64,000 bases of DNA, taken from contig CM076141.1 in assembly GCA_038025085.1 (NCBI GenBank), forward strand, positions 24,242,501 to 24,306,500, in the 5' to 3' direction. The notes under the pieces were generated by a model. That model ran no database searches. It was not told the DNA's origin and saw only the letters and a list, made by a program, of their open reading frames with translations. Of the stretch, positions 63,294-64,000 are shown piece by piece. Within the stretch, counting starts at the first letter, position 1, and each line of letters begins with the position of its first letter. A program made the translations under genes and the position numbers. Source of the stretch: Tetragonia tetragonoides. Lineage: Eukaryota; Streptophyta; Magnoliopsida; Caryophyllales; Aizoaceae.

Positions 63294-64000
63294 CACCCTA
63301 CTCGTATGAGCTTTTAAAACGCGTAAATGCATTCAAAAGCTTGAGTTGAAGCTTGTTTGTAACTGTAAACATCCTAGGTCTGGTTTCACACTCAAATGAA
63401 TGCAAACAAAGTATTTGGATGCTTTATCTTAATATACAACACAAAAGAACTCAAATCTCTTTCACTCTACTCGTATGAGCTTTTAAAACGCGTAAATGCA
63501 TTCAAAAGCTTGAGTGTAAGCTTGTTTGTAACTGTAAACATCCTAGGTGTAGTTTCACACTCAAATGAATGCAAACAACGTATTTGGATGCTTTCTCTTA
63601 ATATACAACACAAAAGAACTCAAATCTCTTTCACCCTACTCGTATGAGCTTTTAAAACGCGTAAATGCATTCAAAAGCTTGAGTTGAACCTTGTTTGTAA
63701 CTGTAAACATCCTAGGTATAATTTCACACTCAAATGAATGCAAACAAAGTATTTGGATGCTTTCTCTGAATATACAACACAAAAGAACTCAAATCTCTTT
63801 CACCCTACTCGTATGAGCTTTTAAAACGCGTAAATGCATTCAAAAGCTTGAGTTGAAGCTTGTTTGTAACTGTAAACATCCTAGGTCTGGTTTCACACTC
63901 AAATGAATGCAAACAAAGTATTTGGATGCTTTATCTTAATATACAACACAAAAGAACTCAAATCTCTTTCACTCTACTCGTATGAGCTTTTAAAACGCGT
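63294..64000 (+). repeat. Array continues to the window edge
   Basis: Four complete monomers follow, then a 31-bp partial unit ends at 'aaaacgcgt'. No boundary of the array is seen at either end of the window, so its full length is unknown. Confidence 0.9.

Larger units (their letters stand above)
1..64000 (+). repeat. 169-bp satellite DNA array (380 tandem monomers plus a partial one)
   Basis: The window is a pure head-to-tail tandem array. The motif 'caccctactcgtatgag' (or its 'cactct', 'cacact' and 'atcag' variants) recurs every 169 bp from base 1 to base 63970. Adding back nine visible deletions gives exactly 380 periods. Landmarks within a monomer are TTTTAAAA at 19-26, ACGCGT at 26-31, AATGCATT at 33-40, AAGCTT at 44-49 and 56-61, CCTAGG at 80-85, a variable tag at 87-90, 'gaatgcaaac' at 105-114, and 'aatatacaacac' at 138-149. 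There are no inverted monomers, no inserted mobile elements and no unique DNA. Known centromeric satellites of plants and animals often have a 150-180 bp unit organised into HORs, so a centromeric or pericentromeric location is the best inference. The repeat family cannot be named with certainty. Similarity to Brassicaceae centromere satellites is a weak impression from memory. Confidence 0.98.

Noticed and set aside
905..63647. Many open frames of 64-113 codons on both strands with near-identical translations
   Set aside because: They recur with the satellite and cross monomer boundaries. The minus-strand 64-codon frames open because one substitution (position 159, 'ctcaaa' to 'ctaaaa') removes a TGA. 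The plus-strand 71- to 113-codon frames likewise depend on small changes that spare stops. There is no codon-level conservation, ribosome-binding context, or domain.
1..64000. CRISPR-like regular repeats
   Set aside because: The period is 169 bp with the whole unit repeated. There are no short repeats separated by unique spacers and no cas genes.
1..64000. Promoter-like or terminator-like elements (TATA-like 'taatata', hairpins)
   Set aside because: These short motifs recur in every monomer of an AT-rich repeat and nothing downstream looks like a gene. Transcription of the satellite is possible but cannot be read from the sequence.
1..64000. tRNA, rRNA or other structured RNA genes
   Set aside because: There are no conserved tRNA A/B box pairs with cloverleaf potential and no rRNA motifs. 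The hairpin dyads have stems of only 5-6 bp.
1..64000. Telomeric or simple-sequence repeats
   Set aside because: No (TTTAGGG)n, (TTAGGG)n or microsatellite run is present; the only tandem structure is the 169-bp unit and its multiples.
1..64000. A previously undescribed coding or defence system
   Set aside because: Both strands were read for genes and only satellite sequence was found. Claiming a system would go beyond what the sequence shows.

Overview
The whole 64 kb is one uninterrupted head-to-tail array of a single AT-rich satellite (about 33% GC in the consensus) with a 169-bp monomer. I see no protein gene, RNA gene, transposon, CRISPR array or unique DNA. Every monomer lies in the same orientation. 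Taking position 1 of the monomer as the c of 'caccctactcg', the first unit starts at base 1 and the last starts at base 63970. The distance between them (63969 bp), plus the deletions I can see (six of 6 bp, two of 107 bp, one of 1 bp), equals exactly 380 x 169. The window therefore holds 380 units and a 31-bp partial one, with no other net length change.

This is the organisation of a eukaryotic centromeric or pericentromeric satellite: nucleosome-length monomers, higher-order repeats (HORs), and nested recent tandem duplications. The species cannot be read from the sequence. A plant is the likeliest source. Motifs such as ACTCGTATGAGCTTT and AAAGCTTGAG resemble, from memory, motifs of the roughly 178-bp Brassicaceae centromere satellites, but this is a weak lead and not an alignment.

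The monomer is bipartite. Positions 1-86 hold six perfect palindromes of 6-8 bp and two short hairpin dyads and vary little. Positions 87-169 hold no 6-bp palindrome and carry most of the diagnostic variation: a 4-bp tag at 87-90, position 107, positions 116-118, the tail at 129-137, and position 159.

Layout. 1-8450: 11-mer HOR (1859 bp) nested in a 28-mer (4732 bp). 8451-16055: a 26-mer (4394 bp) repeated about 1.7 times. About 9803-29068: a basic 8-monomer HOR (1352 bp, types a-h) with 5-, 7-, 9- and 10-mer derivatives, including a 17-mer duplication (2873 bp) at 21295-27040. 29069-34982: a second 11-mer containing a 5-mer duplication. 34983-43746: a 10-mer HOR shortened to 1684 bp by a 6-bp deletion. 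43747-57040: a near-identical 6647-bp tandem duplication of 40 units. 57041-64000: further copies of that material, offset by 4225 and 1521 bp.

No genes work together here. The story is of unequal exchange and homogenisation at several scales, with rare deletions and substitutions marking lineages. I found no previously undescribed coding system. The points worth following are the palindrome-rich half-monomer, the modular 8-letter HOR, and the very young 6.6-kb duplication.
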